Positions 1-8,742 of a stretch of DNA of 64,000 nt are shown piece by piece. This DNA is from REEB76 sp049698775. Its GTDB lineage: Bacteria; Pseudomonadota; Gammaproteobacteria; Natronospirales; REEB76. The notes below the pieces were generated by a model that saw only the letters and a program-made list of their open reading frames with translations, had not been told where the DNA came from and made no database searches. Within the stretch, counting starts at the first letter, position 1. Each line of letters begins with the position of its first letter. The stretch is taken from positions 1 to 64,000 of the forward strand of contig JBAVYM010000016.1 in NCBI GenBank assembly GCA_049698775.1, in the 5' to 3' direction. Both the position numbers and the translations under genes were made by a program.

Positions 1-16
1 GTCATCGTCACTCCTT
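1..16 (-). other. Start of a minus-strand CDS leaving the window
   Basis: On the minus strand an AAGGAG ribosome binding site (plus bases 11-16) stands five bases before an ATG whose first base is position 5. The coding region therefore starts here and runs off the left edge. Only the start codon is inside the window, so the product cannot be named. The genes at 289-902 point the same way and could be upstream members of the same transcript. Confidence 0.4.
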
Positions 17-288
17 ATAATGGTTCGGCACTCTCTGCCAGGATGACCGAATACACAAACTTTCTTACACCCCCACCTGTTGCGGTTATCTACACTGCCT
101 CCATGCATGAAATGTTTAGCCGCCACTCAGGAATCAGCGGCCACCACGCACGGAATATGCAGATAACCAGTCTTCAGTTATTCGCTCTGACCCCATTCCC
201 CACTGGATATTTCCCTATCACATTCAGAGCCTGCTATCAGGCTCATATATTCTCTCCAATATGACGGCTAGTTGCTGCACTGCTCACT
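17..288. other. Leader region without a recognisable gene
   Basis: This stretch is more A+T-rich than the rest of the window. A 73-codon plus-strand frame (43-264) has no recognisable motif and no ribosome binding site, and I do not call it a gene. The region may hold the promoter and leader of the gene starting at the left edge, but I see no clear promoter pair. Confidence 0.3.
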
Positions 289-702
289 TCATTGCGATGG
301 AGTGGGAGCGGTATTTTTTAGCAAGAACGTCAAGTCAGCCCAGCCCTGCTGACCAGTAGTCGCGTCTATGACATATACGGCGTTCATGGAAGGGATTTCA
401 TCGCGTGCATTCCATGTATATAGATCACCAAGACACGTCAATTGGCCGTCCATTTTATTCAAATTATCCATCTTGTTCGTAATTATGTTTAGGGCCGCAG
501 TTATCTGCTTAGGGGATAGGTGAGTGTTTGCGCCTATTTTCCCAAGTTCGAGGCCGTATTCTTCCATCTGCTTGTTGTATGGCCTGATCATCTGTGGACC
601 TTTGAATAGAAAAATTATTCCGTTCCCATTAGGACATGTAGGCACGGCTGCCCACGCCGGCGTAGCCGCCAGAATCAGAATTAAAGCGATTAAGGTTTTC
701 AC
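289..702 (-). CDS. Small exported protein of unknown function
   Basis: About 137 residues when read from a GTG start at 702, where a hydrophobic signal peptide begins (VKTLIALILILAATPAWA, probable cleavage after AWA). The mature part has two cysteines, in PTCPNG and QLTCLGD, which could form a disulfide in the periplasm. I recognise no family. The start is supported by a four-base GTGA overlap with the stop of the upstream small membrane gene, which implies translational coupling. Longer in-frame starts upstream (to 879) would place the signal peptide internally and are unlikely. Confidence 0.65.
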   Translation of the reverse strand: MKTLIALILILAATPAWAAVPTCPNGNGIIFLFKGPQMIRPYNKQMEEYGLELGKIGANTHLSPKQITAALNIITNKMDNLNKMDGQLTCLGDLYTWNARDEIPSMNAVYVIDATTGQQGWADLTFLLKNTAPTPSQ

Positions 703-902
703 GTGTGCTTCTGTTGTTGAACGATGGATGAAAGTGCGCGAACTATGCAATACGGGATAACTGAATAAGCCATTCCTAACGCGAGTCCGGCAAGTTGCTG
801 CATGACACTTTGAGCACTCGTATAAACTGGAATCATCAGCACCACTCCAAATAGCATGAAAATAACTGCGATACCCCAAAGGATTTTAATAACGGTTTTC
901 AT
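699..902 (-). CDS. Small inner-membrane protein
   Basis: A 67-residue protein with two predicted membrane helices, about residues 5-27 and 36-57. It starts at an ATG preceded by AGGAG with seven-base spacing. No enzymatic motif is visible. It resembles small uncharacterised membrane proteins that are common in proteobacteria, but I cannot name a family. Its TGA stop overlaps the GTG start of the exported protein downstream, so the two are probably made together and may act together at the membrane. Confidence 0.65.
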   Translation of the reverse strand: MKTVIKILWGIAVIFMLFGVVLMIPVYTSAQSVMQQLAGLALGMAYSVIPYCIVRALSSIVQQQKHT

Positions 903-1228
903 GTTTGCTCTCCTAGTTGCGTTGCCCTACTGTTTCTTCGCTGTGGAATTTCAAGCTCGGTATCACGGCTTTGCCTTTTACTCTGCTACGCCGGGCACAC
1001 TATTGTGCATTTTCCTTTTGGTGAAAAAGTGTGGTGCGCGGGGTCGGACCTGCATATGTGTCTGAAATTTATATTCATTCCTTAAGAAAAACCATGTTTT
1101 CAGCCGTTAACGTGGCTATTTTTGCTTGGGATTTGCCATAGCTCATACCAGGCTCCCGCAAACAATAGGCACCTTGGTACGCTTCGATTTCGCGGTGCAG
1201 GGGATAAAGGGGACGCTACCCTTTATTT
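903..1228. other. Intergenic region with palindromes
   Basis: No gene is supported here. The region is upstream of the small membrane gene and downstream of nuoN. It contains a GGTCGGACC palindrome near 1040 and a perfect inverted repeat at 1204-1226, described separately. Short plus-strand frames crossing it have no ribosome binding site and run antisense into nuoN. Confidence 0.4.
1204..1226. repeat. Perfect inverted repeat after nuoN (REP-like or terminator)
   Basis: Eight-base arms ATAAAGGG and CCCTTTAT flank a seven-base centre and end two bases from the nuoN stop. The hairpin could end or stabilise the nuo transcript, although no long T-run follows on the minus strand. The GGGGACGCTACCC core resembles repetitive extragenic palindromes that accompany REP-associated transposases. 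That resemblance is from memory and no transposase is present in the window. Confidence 0.45.
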
Positions 1229-2671
1229 TCAGAAAGTAATCACCCTTGCGCACAGCGCCATGAGTGGTCCCGGCAGGATGCCTAAAATCAGGATGGCAAG
1301 GCCGTTGCCGGACAGCACCCAGCGCATGTCGAGGCTGCATTCGATGGCTGGCGCGTTTTCCGGCGCGCGGTCGAAATACATGAGCTTGACCACCTTCAGG
1401 TAATACCAGGCGCTGATGAGGGTGAAGACCACCGCGACCACGGCCAGCCAGACCATGTGCACGTCAATCACCGCGCGTAACACGTACAGTTTGGCGAAGA
1501 ATCCCACGAACGGCGGCACACCGGCCATGCCGAACATCGCCATGAGCATCATGGCGGCAAACCACGGACTGCGGTCGTTCAGGCCCTTGAAATCCTCGAG
1601 GCGGTCGGCCTCAAAACCCTTGCGCGCCAGCAGGATGATCATGCCGAAGGCGGCGGCGGCCATGAGTACGTAGGTGATGACATAGAACATGGCGGCCTGG
1701 TAACCCTCCGTGGTGCCGGCCAGGATGCCAAGCAGGATGAAGCCCACGTGCGAAATGTTGGAATACGCCAGCATGCGCTTCAGGTTGCTCTGCATGAGCG
1801 CCACGATGCTGCCGATGGCCATGGACAGTACGGCGAGCACCGTGAGAATCAGATGCCATTCCACGTGCAGGCCGCCCAGTCCCGCGATCAGCAGCCGCAT
1901 GAACAGCGCGAATACGGCGATCTTCGGCACCGAGCCCACGTAGAGCGTGACCGGCGTACTGGCGCCTTCATACACGTCCGGCAACCACATATGAAACGGC
2001 ACCGCTTCCAGCTCGAAACACAGGCCGACGATGACGAATCCGAGCGCCAGCGTTACACCGATGCTGACCGCGGATGACTCGGCGATGTGCATGCCGAGGC
2101 GCGTCAGATCCAGAGTGCCGGTGGCGCCGTAAAGCAGCGAGAGACCGTACAGGAGTATGCCGGACGCAATCGCACCCAGCACAAAGTATTTCATGGCGGC
2201 CTCGGAGGCCACCGGCGAATCCCGGTCCAAGGCCACCATGGCGAACAGGCAGAGCGCCAGCAGTTCCAGTCCCAGATAGATGGTGATGAAGTTGTGCGCC
2301 GAAATCATCACCATCATGCCGAGCATGCCGAACAGGCCGAGCACGTAGAACTCGCCCTTGAAGAGGTTGCGGTCGCTCAGGTAATCGCGTGAATAAAGAA
2401 AGGTGATAGCCACCATCAGATACACAAACAGCTTGAGCACGTTGCCCATGCTGTCATTGATGAACATATCGTTGAAGGTGAGCAAGCCGGCGTGCCGGGA
2501 TACGGTCACGGTCAGCCAGGCGGTGGCGGCGACGGTGCCCAAGGCAAGCCAATGGGTCACGACACGGTGCCGGTCTTTCAGGAACACGTCCACCAGCAGG
2601 ATGAAGCAACCCATGCCGGCCACGAACATCTCGGGTATCACCGGGGTGAAAGCGGGTAACGCGAATGTCAT
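1229..2671 (-). CDS. nuoN: NADH-quinone oxidoreductase subunit N
   Basis: This 480-residue polytopic membrane protein is one of the three antiporter-like proton-pumping subunits of complex I. About fourteen hydrophobic segments are visible. The MrpA/NuoLMN-type core is recognisable, including the stretch GASTPVTLYVGSVPKI around the broken helix and the later MLAYSNISHVGF. It is the last gene of the nuoA-N operon and begins 16 bases after nuoM. The length is normal for the family. Confidence 0.95.
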   Translation of the reverse strand: MTFALPAFTPVIPEMFVAGMGCFILLVDVFLKDRHRVVTHWLALGTVAATAWLTVTVSRHAGLLTFNDMFINDSMGNVLKLFVYLMVAITFLYSRDYLSDRNLFKGEFYVLGLFGMLGMMVMISAHNFITIYLGLELLALCLFAMVALDRDSPVASEAAMKYFVLGAIASGILLYGLSLLYGATGTLDLTRLGMHIAESSAVSIGVTLALGFVIVGLCFELEAVPFHMWLPDVYEGASTPVTLYVGSVPKIAVFALFMRLLIAGLGGLHVEWHLILTVLAVLSMAIGSIVALMQSNLKRMLAYSNISHVGFILLGILAGTTEGYQAAMFYVITYVLMAAAAFGMIILLARKGFEADRLEDFKGLNDRSPWFAAMMLMAMFGMAGVPPFVGFFAKLYVLRAVIDVHMVWLAVVAVVFTLISAWYYLKVVKLMYFDRAPENAPAIECSLDMRWVLSGNGLAILILGILPGPLMALCARVITF

Positions 2672-2687
2672 GCGGTCCTCGCGGTTT

Positions 2688-4202
2688 TCATAATTTGGAC
2701 TGCACCACTTGGTGCACCAGGTTCACAACCGAGGCGTGCATCACATCCAGTAACGGCGCGGGCCAGATGCCGATGAGGATCACTGGAATGGCGCACAGAC
2801 CCAGCACCACGAATTCACGCTTGCCGATGTCTTTCATGCCGGCCACGTGATCATTGCCCACCGGCCCGAATAGCACGCGTTTGATCATCCACAGGGTATA
2901 GGCCGCGCCCAGGAACAGCGTGAAAGCGGCACCGAACGCGATCCAGAAATTCGCCTGCATGCTGGCGAGAATCACCATCCACTCGCCCACGAAGCCGGAG
3001 GTGCCGGGCAGCGCTACATTGGCCATGGCAAACAGCACGAAGAAAAAAGCAAACGCGGGCATGAGGTTGACGACGCCGCCATAGGCTTTTATCTCGCGGG
3101 TATGCAGGCGGTCATACAGCACGCCCACACACAGGAACAGTGCGCCGGACACGAAGCCGTGGGAGATCATCTGCACCATGCCGCCCTCCACGCCCATGAT
3201 CGTGCCATTGGTGCTGGCGGTCTCCTGGAAAATCAGGAACAGAATGAAAAAGCCGAGCGTCACGAAACCCATGTGCGCCACGGACGAATACGCGACCAAT
3301 TTCTTCATATCGGTCTGCACGATGGCCACGAAACCAATGTAGATGATGGCCACCAGCGACAAACCGATGATGAGCCACATGAGTGCATGGCTCGCATCGG
3401 GCGTGATCGGCAAGCTGAAACGCAGGAAACCGTAGGCCCCCATTTTCAGCAGGATGGCCGCCAAGATCACGGAGCCGCCGGTCGGCGCTTCCACATGCGC
3501 GTCCGGCAGCCAGGTATGTACCGGCCACATGGGGACTTTCACCGCGAACGCCACCAGGAAGGCGATGAAGATCAGCACTTGTGCGGTCATACCCAGCGGC
3601 ATTTGCTGGAAGGTCTGGATATCGTAGCTGCCGGACTTCACGTACATGTAAATGATGGCCACCAGCATCAGCACCGAGCCGAAGAAGGTGTAAAGGAAGA
3701 ACTTGAGCGTGGCATAGATACGCCGCGGCCCCCCCCAGATGCCGATGATGATGAACATCGGAATCAGCATGGCCTCCCACAACACGTAGAACAGCAGCGC
3801 GTCCATGGATGCAAACACGCCATTCATCAGGCCCTCCATGATCAGGAAAGCGGCCATGTACTGCGCGACTTTGTACTGGATTACCTCCCAGCCGGCGATC
3901 ACGACCAGCACTGTCATGAAGGTGGTGAGCAGGATCAACGGCATGGCAATGCCGTCCACGCCAAGGTGATAGTGCACATTGAACGTAGTGATCCACGGCA
4001 GATTTTCCACGAATTGCATGGCGGCGGTGCCGGTATTGAACTCGGTCCACAGCGGCACACTGACCGCGAACACCAGGATCGAGAAGAACAGCGCCAACCA
4101 GCGCACCGACCTGGGCGCCACGCGGCCGGCCAGCAACACCACGATGCCGCCGGCAATCGGCAGCCACAACAGCACGCTCAGGATGGGAAAATGCGCGCTC
4201 AT
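2688..4202 (-). CDS. nuoM: NADH-quinone oxidoreductase subunit M
   Basis: This 504-residue antiporter-like membrane subunit of complex I forms one proton channel of the membrane arm. Typical signatures are the buried WEAMLIPMFIIIGIWGG segment, HTWLPDAHVEAPT in the discontinuous helix, and KLVAYSSVAHMGF. It lies between nuoL (12-base gap) and nuoN (16-base gap). Length and composition are ordinary for the family. Confidence 0.96.
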   Translation of the reverse strand: MSAHFPILSVLLWLPIAGGIVVLLAGRVAPRSVRWLALFFSILVFAVSVPLWTEFNTGTAAMQFVENLPWITTFNVHYHLGVDGIAMPLILLTTFMTVLVVIAGWEVIQYKVAQYMAAFLIMEGLMNGVFASMDALLFYVLWEAMLIPMFIIIGIWGGPRRIYATLKFFLYTFFGSVLMLVAIIYMYVKSGSYDIQTFQQMPLGMTAQVLIFIAFLVAFAVKVPMWPVHTWLPDAHVEAPTGGSVILAAILLKMGAYGFLRFSLPITPDASHALMWLIIGLSLVAIIYIGFVAIVQTDMKKLVAYSSVAHMGFVTLGFFILFLIFQETASTNGTIMGVEGGMVQMISHGFVSGALFLCVGVLYDRLHTREIKAYGGVVNLMPAFAFFFVLFAMANVALPGTSGFVGEWMVILASMQANFWIAFGAAFTLFLGAAYTLWMIKRVLFGPVGNDHVAGMKDIGKREFVVLGLCAIPVILIGIWPAPLLDVMHASVVNLVHQVVQSKL

Positions 4203-4214
4203 TCTGACATCCCC

Positions 4215-6239
4215 TTAATGCAGCACCAGCCAGCCGAGCAGCAGGCACAGGCCGATGATCATGACGAAAGCGTAGTGGTACAGATAACCGGTCTGGCCAC
4301 GGCGCAGGATGCCGGAAAACCAGCCGACGATCTTGGCACTGCCGTTCACAAAGCCGCCGTCAATGATGTCTTCATCCCCCACGTGCCACAGCAACCTGCC
4401 GAGACCGCGCGTGCCACCCGCGATGAACAACGCATAAGCCTCGTCGAAATAGAATTTGTGCACCAGCAACTGATACAGCGGTTTGCCGATTCTTGCCGCC
4501 ACCGCCGGCCAGCCGGGCCGGAGCATGTAGAAGATCCAGGCAACCACCAGGCCGGCAAGCGCAATCCAGAGCGTCGGCGAGGACACGCTTGCGGCCACCA
4601 TGCCGCTCGCACCGGGAAATTCCTGCGCCAAGGTCTGCATGACATGATGATCGGGCGCAACGTAAATGGAGGCACCGAAGAAATTGCCGTACAGCAGCGG
4701 CCGGATGGTCAGCCAGCCGATCACCACGGAAGGTATCGCCAACAGGATCAACGGCACCGTCACGACCCAGGGCGATTCTTTGGGTGGATGCGCGAGGTGG
4801 CCGGGCTCCAGATGTTCGCCGTGACCGTGAATGTTGTGCTGCGCACCGTGCGCAGGTTCCACCACGAAGCGCTCCTTGCCGTGAAAAGTCATGAAGAAGC
4901 AGCGGAACGTGTAGAGCGCGGTCACGAACGCGCCGAGCAATACGCACCAGTACGAAAACACACTACCCACGCGCTGTGAGTCGTGCACCGCGTCAATGAT
5001 GCTGTCCTTGGAAAAGAACCCGGCAAAACCAGGAAACGCGATCAGCGCCAGGGAACCTATCAGGAAAGTGATGTAGGTGATAGGCATGTATTTGCGCAGG
5101 CCGCCCATGTGGCGCATGTCCTGCTCGTGGTGCATGGCAATGATCACCGAACCGGCAGCCAGGAACAGCAAGGCCTTGAAAAAGGCATGCGTCATCAGGT
5201 GGAATATGCCGGCCGCGTAGGCGGATGCGCCGAGCGCCGCCGCCATGTAGCCCAGTTGCGATAGCGTGGAATACGCAATCACACGCTTGATATCGTTCTG
5301 CACGATGCCGACCAGACCCATAAAGAACGCAGTGATGGCGCCGATAATCATGACCACGGACAAAGCAGTGTTCGAGAGTTCGAACAAGGGTGACAGCCGT
5401 GCCACCATGAAAATGCCGGCGGTGACCATGGTGGCGGCATGGATCAGGGCCGAGATGGGGGTCGGGCCTTCCATGGAATCCGGCAACCACACGTGCAAGG
5501 GTGCTTGCGCGGACTTGCCCATGGCGCCCACGAACAGCAGGATGCAGATGACTGTGGGCACTGACCAGGCCACGCCGGAGAACAGTTCAATATGCTGGGC
5601 GGCAAGCTGCGGCGCGCGGCTAAACACATCGGCGTAATTCACGCTGCCGGTGTACATGAGTATCAGCGCGATGCCCAACAGGAAGCCAAAGTCGCCGACA
5701 CGGTTCACCAGGAAGGCCTTGAGCGCGGCGTAAGTCGCGGTCGGCCGCGTGTACCAGAAACCGATGAGCAGATAGGACACCAGACCCACCGCCTCCCAGC
5801 CGAAGAACAATTGCAGGAAGTTGTTGGCCATCACCAGCATCAGCATGGAGAAGGTGAACAGCGAGATGTAGCTGAAGAAACGCTTGTAGCCGGGATCGTC
5901 CGCCATATAGCCGATGGTGTAGATGTGCACCATGAGTGACACGAAGCTCACCACGGTAATCATGAGTGCCGTGAGCCGGTCCACCAGGAACCCAATCTGG
6001 AACTGGACATTGTCCACCATGCCCCAGTTGTACACGGTGACGTTGTAGTTGCCCATGCCGTTGAACAGCATCTGCCAGAGCACATAGGCGGAAAGTACGA
6101 ACGACAGCCCTACCCCCAGGATCGTGATCCAATGCGCGGTGGACCTGGAAATGAAACGCATACACAGGCCGGCCACAATGGCCGCGGCCAGCGGCGCCAG
6201 CACAATGATGAGGAAGATTGCCGGCAGCGCTGGATTCAT
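4215..6239 (-). CDS. nuoL: NADH-quinone oxidoreductase subunit L
   Basis: At 674 residues this is the largest membrane subunit of complex I, the distal proton pump with the long lateral helix. GWEAVGLVSYLLIGFW (residues 147-162) and HVWLPDSMEGPTPISALIHAAT are the conserved antiporter motifs. A histidine-rich stretch around residues 460-480 lies in a loop before the C-terminal helices. One base separates it from nuoK, so the two are translated in tandem. Confidence 0.96.
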   Translation of the reverse strand: MNPALPAIFLIIVLAPLAAAIVAGLCMRFISRSTAHWITILGVGLSFVLSAYVLWQMLFNGMGNYNVTVYNWGMVDNVQFQIGFLVDRLTALMITVVSFVSLMVHIYTIGYMADDPGYKRFFSYISLFTFSMLMLVMANNFLQLFFGWEAVGLVSYLLIGFWYTRPTATYAALKAFLVNRVGDFGFLLGIALILMYTGSVNYADVFSRAPQLAAQHIELFSGVAWSVPTVICILLFVGAMGKSAQAPLHVWLPDSMEGPTPISALIHAATMVTAGIFMVARLSPLFELSNTALSVVMIIGAITAFFMGLVGIVQNDIKRVIAYSTLSQLGYMAAALGASAYAAGIFHLMTHAFFKALLFLAAGSVIIAMHHEQDMRHMGGLRKYMPITYITFLIGSLALIAFPGFAGFFSKDSIIDAVHDSQRVGSVFSYWCVLLGAFVTALYTFRCFFMTFHGKERFVVEPAHGAQHNIHGHGEHLEPGHLAHPPKESPWVVTVPLILLAIPSVVIGWLTIRPLLYGNFFGASIYVAPDHHVMQTLAQEFPGASGMVAASVSSPTLWIALAGLVVAWIFYMLRPGWPAVAARIGKPLYQLLVHKFYFDEAYALFIAGGTRGLGRLLWHVGDEDIIDGGFVNGSAKIVGWFSGILRRGQTGYLYHYAFVMIIGLCLLLGWLVLH

Positions 6240-6240
6240 A

Positions 6241-6546
6241 TCAGTGCTTCAAGCTGTCCATGTCTTCGACATTGATGCTGCCGCGGTTGCGGAACAGCAC
6301 CACCAGGATGGCAAGGCCGATGGAGGTTTCGGCGGCGGCCACGGTCAGGATGAAAAATACAAACACCTGGCCGGCGGCATCGTTGAGATAGCGCGAGAAC
6401 GCTATGAAGTTGAAATTCGCGGCCAACAGCAGCAATTCGATGCACATGAGCAGCAGGATCACGTTTTTGCGGTTGAGGAAAACTCCCGCCAAGCCGATGG
6501 CGAACAACACGCCAGAAAGCGCCAGGAAATCGAACAGCGTGATCAT
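6241..6546 (-). CDS. nuoK: NADH-quinone oxidoreductase subunit K
   Basis: A 101-residue, three-helix membrane subunit of complex I. Conserved acidic residues in helices two and three (MCIELLLLAANFNF and VAAAETSIGLAI) match the family and contribute to the proton path. It overlaps nuoJ by four bases, and nuoL follows one base later. Confidence 0.95.
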   Translation of the reverse strand: MITLFDFLALSGVLFAIGLAGVFLNRKNVILLLMCIELLLLAANFNFIAFSRYLNDAAGQVFVFFILTVAAAETSIGLAILVVLFRNRGSINVEDMDSLKH

Positions 6547-7160
6547 GGCGCCGGCCCGCCCGGTTTTTGTTCAGACGGCATCTTGACGATGCGGATGCGG
6601 CCGTGTTTGGCGCTGACCCGCACCTGTTTGGCCGGGTCCTGAAAGCGCGTGCCGGTGCGGCGGCGCATGGTGAGCGTGATAGCGGCCACGATGCCCACCA
6701 GCAGCACCACCGCGGCGAGCTCGAATGGCAAGGCATAATCGGTATAGATGAGATCGCCCAGCGCGCGGGTATTGCTGAACGTTGTCGCGTGCGGCAGCGG
6801 CGTGCCGAAGGTCACGCCGAGTTTCTGGCTCCACACCACGTAGCCGATTTCCAGCAGCACGATGACCGCCACCACGATGCCCAGCGGTGCGTAGCGTACG
6901 AAACCCTGACGCAGCGTGGCGGTATCAATGTCCAGCATCATGACCACGAACAGGAACAACACCATCACCGCGCCCACGTACACCAGCGCCAGCACCAGCG
7001 CCAGGAACTCCGCTTCCAGCAGCAGCCACAGGCCGGCGCTGGTCACGAACGCCAGCACCAGGAACAGCGCCGAGTGCACCGGATTGCGCGAGGTGATGAC
7101 ACCCAGCGCCGCTCCCACCAGGATCGCTGCCAACACGATAAATACCACAGTCGTCACCAT
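6543..7160 (-). CDS. nuoJ: NADH-quinone oxidoreductase subunit J
   Basis: A 205-residue membrane subunit of complex I with five predicted helices. The EAEFLALVLALVYVGAVMVLF segment, with its conserved glycine and tyrosine, is the pi-bulge helix typical of NuoJ. The C-terminal 40 residues are basic and probably cytoplasmic. Its ATG-TGA overlap with nuoK indicates coupling. Confidence 0.95.
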   Translation of the reverse strand: MVTTVVFIVLAAILVGAALGVITSRNPVHSALFLVLAFVTSAGLWLLLEAEFLALVLALVYVGAVMVLFLFVVMMLDIDTATLRQGFVRYAPLGIVVAVIVLLEIGYVVWSQKLGVTFGTPLPHATTFSNTRALGDLIYTDYALPFELAAVVLLVGIVAAITLTMRRRTGTRFQDPAKQVRVSAKHGRIRIVKMPSEQKPGGPAP

Positions 7161-7169
7161 CTCAAATCC

Positions 7170-7658
7170 TCAGCGGTAAGGCGCGTCCGCGGTCCGTTCC
7201 GCGGCGATCTGCGCTTCGTATTTGTCACCGATGGCCAGCAGTTTTTCCTTGGTCATGATCTGCTCGCCGCGTTTCTCGAAATGGAATTCCGTGATGCTGG
7301 TTTCCACGATGGCATCCACCGGGCAGGCTTCCTCGCAGAAACCGCAATAGATGCACTTGAACAGGTCGATGTCGTAGCGCGTGGTGCGGCGCGTGCCGTC
7401 CTCGCGCTGCTCGGAATCAATGGTGATGGCCAGCGCCGGGCACACTGCTTCGCACAGCTTGCAGGCGATGCAGCGTTCCTCGCCATTGGCGTAGCGGCGT
7501 TGCGCGTGCAGGCCGCGGTAGCGCGGCGACTTGGGCGTGTGCTCCTCTGGATAGCGGATCGTCACCTTGCGCGCGAAGAACAGCTTGCCGGTCAGCCCCA
7601 GGCCCTGGAACAGTTCCACGAGCAACAGACTTTTTATCCAGCCGCGTACTGCGTTCAT
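7170..7658 (-). CDS. nuoI: NADH-quinone oxidoreductase subunit I
   Basis: A 162-residue peripheral subunit carrying two 4Fe-4S clusters (N6a and N6b) that pass electrons toward NuoB. Both ferredoxin motifs are complete: CIACKLCEAVCP and CIYCGFCEEACP. The N-terminal helix contacts the membrane arm. It sits between nuoH and nuoJ with gaps of seven and nine bases. Confidence 0.97.
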   Translation of the reverse strand: MNAVRGWIKSLLLVELFQGLGLTGKLFFARKVTIRYPEEHTPKSPRYRGLHAQRRYANGEERCIACKLCEAVCPALAITIDSEQREDGTRRTTRYDIDLFKCIYCGFCEEACPVDAIVETSITEFHFEKRGEQIMTKEKLLAIGDKYEAQIAAERTADAPYR

Positions 7659-7665
7659 GGTGTTC

Positions 7666-8742
7666 TCATGTAAACCAGGGCGAAATCTTCAGCACCACGG
7701 CCACCCCTTCCAGCACCAGCCACAGGATGGTGATGGGGATGAATACCTTCCAGCCGAGCCGCATGATCTGGTCGTAGCGGTAGCGCGGGAAGGTTGCGCG
7801 GAACCACAGGAAGCAATACAGAAAGAAGCAGGTCTTGAGCGCGAACCAGATGAAGCTGGAGGCGGTTAGGAATCCGAGCGGACTGGCGTGCAGCGCCTGC
7901 CAGCCCTGGAAGGGCGACAGCCAGCCGCCACAGAACAGGATCGCGGCCAGCGCCGAAATCAGGATCATATTGGCGTATTCCGCCAGGAAGAATGCCGCAA
8001 ACGCGGTGCCGGAGTATTCCACGTGGAAACCCGCGACGATTTCCGATTCGCCTTCCGCCACGTCGAACGGCGCGCGGTTCGTTTCCGCTACGCCCGACAC
8101 CAGATAGATGATGAACAGCGGCAGCAGCGGCCAGATGTACCAGTGACCAATCGTGCCGCTCTGGCCCAGCACGATCTGATTGAGATTCAGGCTCTGGCTC
8201 GCGAGCAGCACGCCCACGAGTGCGAAACCCATGGCGATTTCATACGCAACCATCTGCGCCGCGGAGCGCATGGCGCCCAGAAACGCATATTTGGAATTGG
8301 AGGCCCAGCCCGACAGGATGATGCCGTACACGCCGAAGGAAGTCAGCGCCAATATATACAAGAGCCCCGCGTCCGCATTCGAGAGCAGCAGGCCGTTGCT
8401 GAAGGGAATCACCGCCCAGGCCGCGAACGCCGTGGTGATGGAAATAACGGGTGCGGTGAGAAACAGGAAGCGGTTGGCGTTGGTGGGCAGCACCACTTCC
8501 TTGAATACCAGCTTGAGCACGTCCGCAAACGGTTGCAGCAAGCCCCATGGCCCGACGCGGTTCGGACCCATGCGCACCTGCATGAAACCGATGACACGGC
8601 GTTCAGCCAGCGTCATGTAGGCCACTGCCAGGATCAAACAGATCATGACGATGATGATGCCCACCAGCGACTTGATGGTGAGCTGCCAACCGAACGGCAG
8701 CGCATACCAATATCCGGCGAGCGTGTGCAGCAGGGCGCTCAT
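7666..8742 (-). CDS. nuoH: NADH-quinone oxidoreductase subunit H
   Basis: A 358-residue membrane subunit with eight or more helices that forms most of the quinone-binding chamber. Family motifs include RVIGFMQVRMGPNRVGPWG near the N-terminus and AETNRAPFDVAEGESE in the large cytoplasmic loop. It overlaps nuoG by four bases. Confidence 0.97.
   Translation of the reverse strand: MSALLHTLAGYWYALPFGWQLTIKSLVGIIIVMICLILAVAYMTLAERRVIGFMQVRMGPNRVGPWGLLQPFADVLKLVFKEVVLPTNANRFLFLTAPVISITTAFAAWAVIPFSNGLLLSNADAGLLYILALTSFGVYGIILSGWASNSKYAFLGAMRSAAQMVAYEIAMGFALVGVLLASQSLNLNQIVLGQSGTIGHWYIWPLLPLFIIYLVSGVAETNRAPFDVAEGESEIVAGFHVEYSGTAFAAFFLAEYANMILISALAAILFCGGWLSPFQGWQALHASPLGFLTASSFIWFALKTCFFLYCFLWFRATFPRYRYDQIMRLGWKVFIPITILWLVLEGVAVVLKISPWFT

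Noticed and set aside
43..264. 73-codon plus-strand frame at the left edge
   Set aside because: It has no ribosome binding site and no recognisable motif, and it conflicts with the minus-strand start at position 5.
3102..4979. 625-codon open frame on the plus strand
   Set aside because: It is the antisense of nuoM and nuoL, with the His/Gln/Asp-rich composition typical of reverse frames in GC-rich genes, and it has no family motif.
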